Source of the DNA: Epinephelus fuscoguttatus
Taxonomy: Eukaryota; Chordata; Actinopteri; Perciformes; Serranidae
Reading direction: 5' to 3'
DNA: 64,000 nucleotides
Assembly (NCBI RefSeq): GCF_011397635.1
Contig: NC_064771.1
Location: 9,363,379-9,427,378 of the forward strand
Shown here: one piece after another, positions 63,536 to 64,000 of the stretch
How positions within the stretch are numbered: position 1 is the stretch's first letter
How the letters are laid out: the number at the start of each line of letters is the position of its first letter
The notes under the pieces: generated by a model
What the model saw: the letters and a program-made list of their open reading frames with translations, nothing else
Databases searched by the model: none
What the model was told of the DNA's origin: nothing
Program-made: the position numbers and the translations under genes

Positions 63536-63897
63536 GGGCGGCACGGTGGTGTGGTGGTTAGCACTCTCGCCTCACAGCAAGAGGGTTGCCGGTTCGATCC
63601 CGGGCGTGGGAGCCCTTCTGTGTGGAGTTTGCATGTTCTCCCCGTGTCAGCGTGGGTTCTCTCCGGGCACTCCGGCTTCCTCCCACAGTCCAAAGACATG
63701 CAGATTGGGGACTATTAATTGATAACTCTAAATTGTCTGTAGGTGTGAATGTGAGCGTGAATGGTTGTTTGTCTCTATGTGTCAGCCCTGTGATAGTCTG
63801 GCGACCTGTCCAGGGTGTACCCCGCCTCTCGTCCGATGTCAGCTGGGATAGGCTCCAGCCCCCCTGCGACCCTCAAGAAGCGGTTAGATGAATGAAT
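63536..63897 (+). mobile_element. tRNA-derived SINE (family 2, copy 2) with intact target duplication
   Basis: Full-length element: A box TGGTTAGCACT at 63555-63565, B box GGTTCGATCCC at 63591-63601, then the body and a short (GAAT)n tail. It is flanked by the perfect 8-bp direct repeat GACCTCGG at 63528-63535 and 63898-63905. Located upstream of the last recognised unc13d exon. Confidence 0.9.
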
Positions 63898-63939
63898 GAC
63901 CTCGGACTCCTGGGTGAAAGTCCAGGCCCTTTCATGGGA

Positions 63940-64000
63940 AAGCCCTATCTTGAGGCCCGTTTCCACCGCAGGAACTTCGGGGTAATTTTACGGGGCCGGG
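63940..64000. repeat. Repeat with GGAACTT motif (copy 2, cut by window edge)
   Basis: GTTTCCACCGCAGGAACTTC and GGTAATTTTACGGGGCC resemble the block at 43483-43690. Truncated by the end of the window. Confidence 0.4.

Overview
The window is vertebrate nuclear DNA, most likely from a percomorph-type teleost. Genes are split into many short exons with GT-AG introns. The introns are full of tRNA-derived SINEs, foldback MITEs and short-TIR DNA elements typical of ray-finned fish. The core gene order itgb4 / h3.3 / unk / unc13d matches the human 17q25 block ITGB4-GALK1-H3-3B-UNK-UNC13D. All exon coordinates were derived by hand from splice signals, reading-frame continuity and remembered family sequences; no alignment was run.

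Layout. (1) 1-16483 (+): 3' two thirds of integrin beta-4 (itgb4), from the last EGF repeats through the membrane span, Calx-beta and four FNIII domains to the stop. The gene continues off the left edge. (2) 18592-25271 (-): a PRY-SPRY (B30.2) protein with an unrecognised N-terminal part and no visible RING or B-box; its start codon was not found. (3) 27536-34330 (+): a complete 16-exon gene for a 435-residue protein read as RUN + PDZ-like + PTB-like; no named gene recognised. (4) 35015-35638 (-): complete histone H3.3, with a 5' noncoding exon near 36.5 kb and a CCAAT/CRE/TATA promoter. (5) 37884-47495 (+): complete unk (Unkempt, CCCH zinc fingers plus RING, 816 residues). (6) 49741-63074 (-): unc13d (Munc13-4), 32 exons and 1,071 residues; only the extreme N-terminus is missing, probably beyond the right edge.

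The six genes alternate in strand. This makes three tail-to-tail pairs (itgb4/SPRY, RUN-PTB/h3.3, unk/unc13d) and two head-to-head pairs (SPRY/RUN-PTB and h3.3/unk). They are not a pathway: a hemidesmosome receptor, a replacement histone, an RNA-binding protein and a granule-priming factor are simply linked. Galactokinase (GALK1), expected between ITGB4 and H3-3B by the human order, is not seen; the two unassigned genes lie there instead.

Most interesting points: a second Calx-beta-like repeat in itgb4; a 156-nt phase-symmetric exon matching the human beta-4 splice insert; the RUN-PDZ-PTB gene; the unusual SPRY gene; an alternative C-terminus for unc13d; a GC-AG intron; a 1.37-kb TA-flanked TIR element between two divergent genes; and a SINE with an intact 8-bp target-site duplication. 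No bacterial, viral or CRISPR-type system was found.
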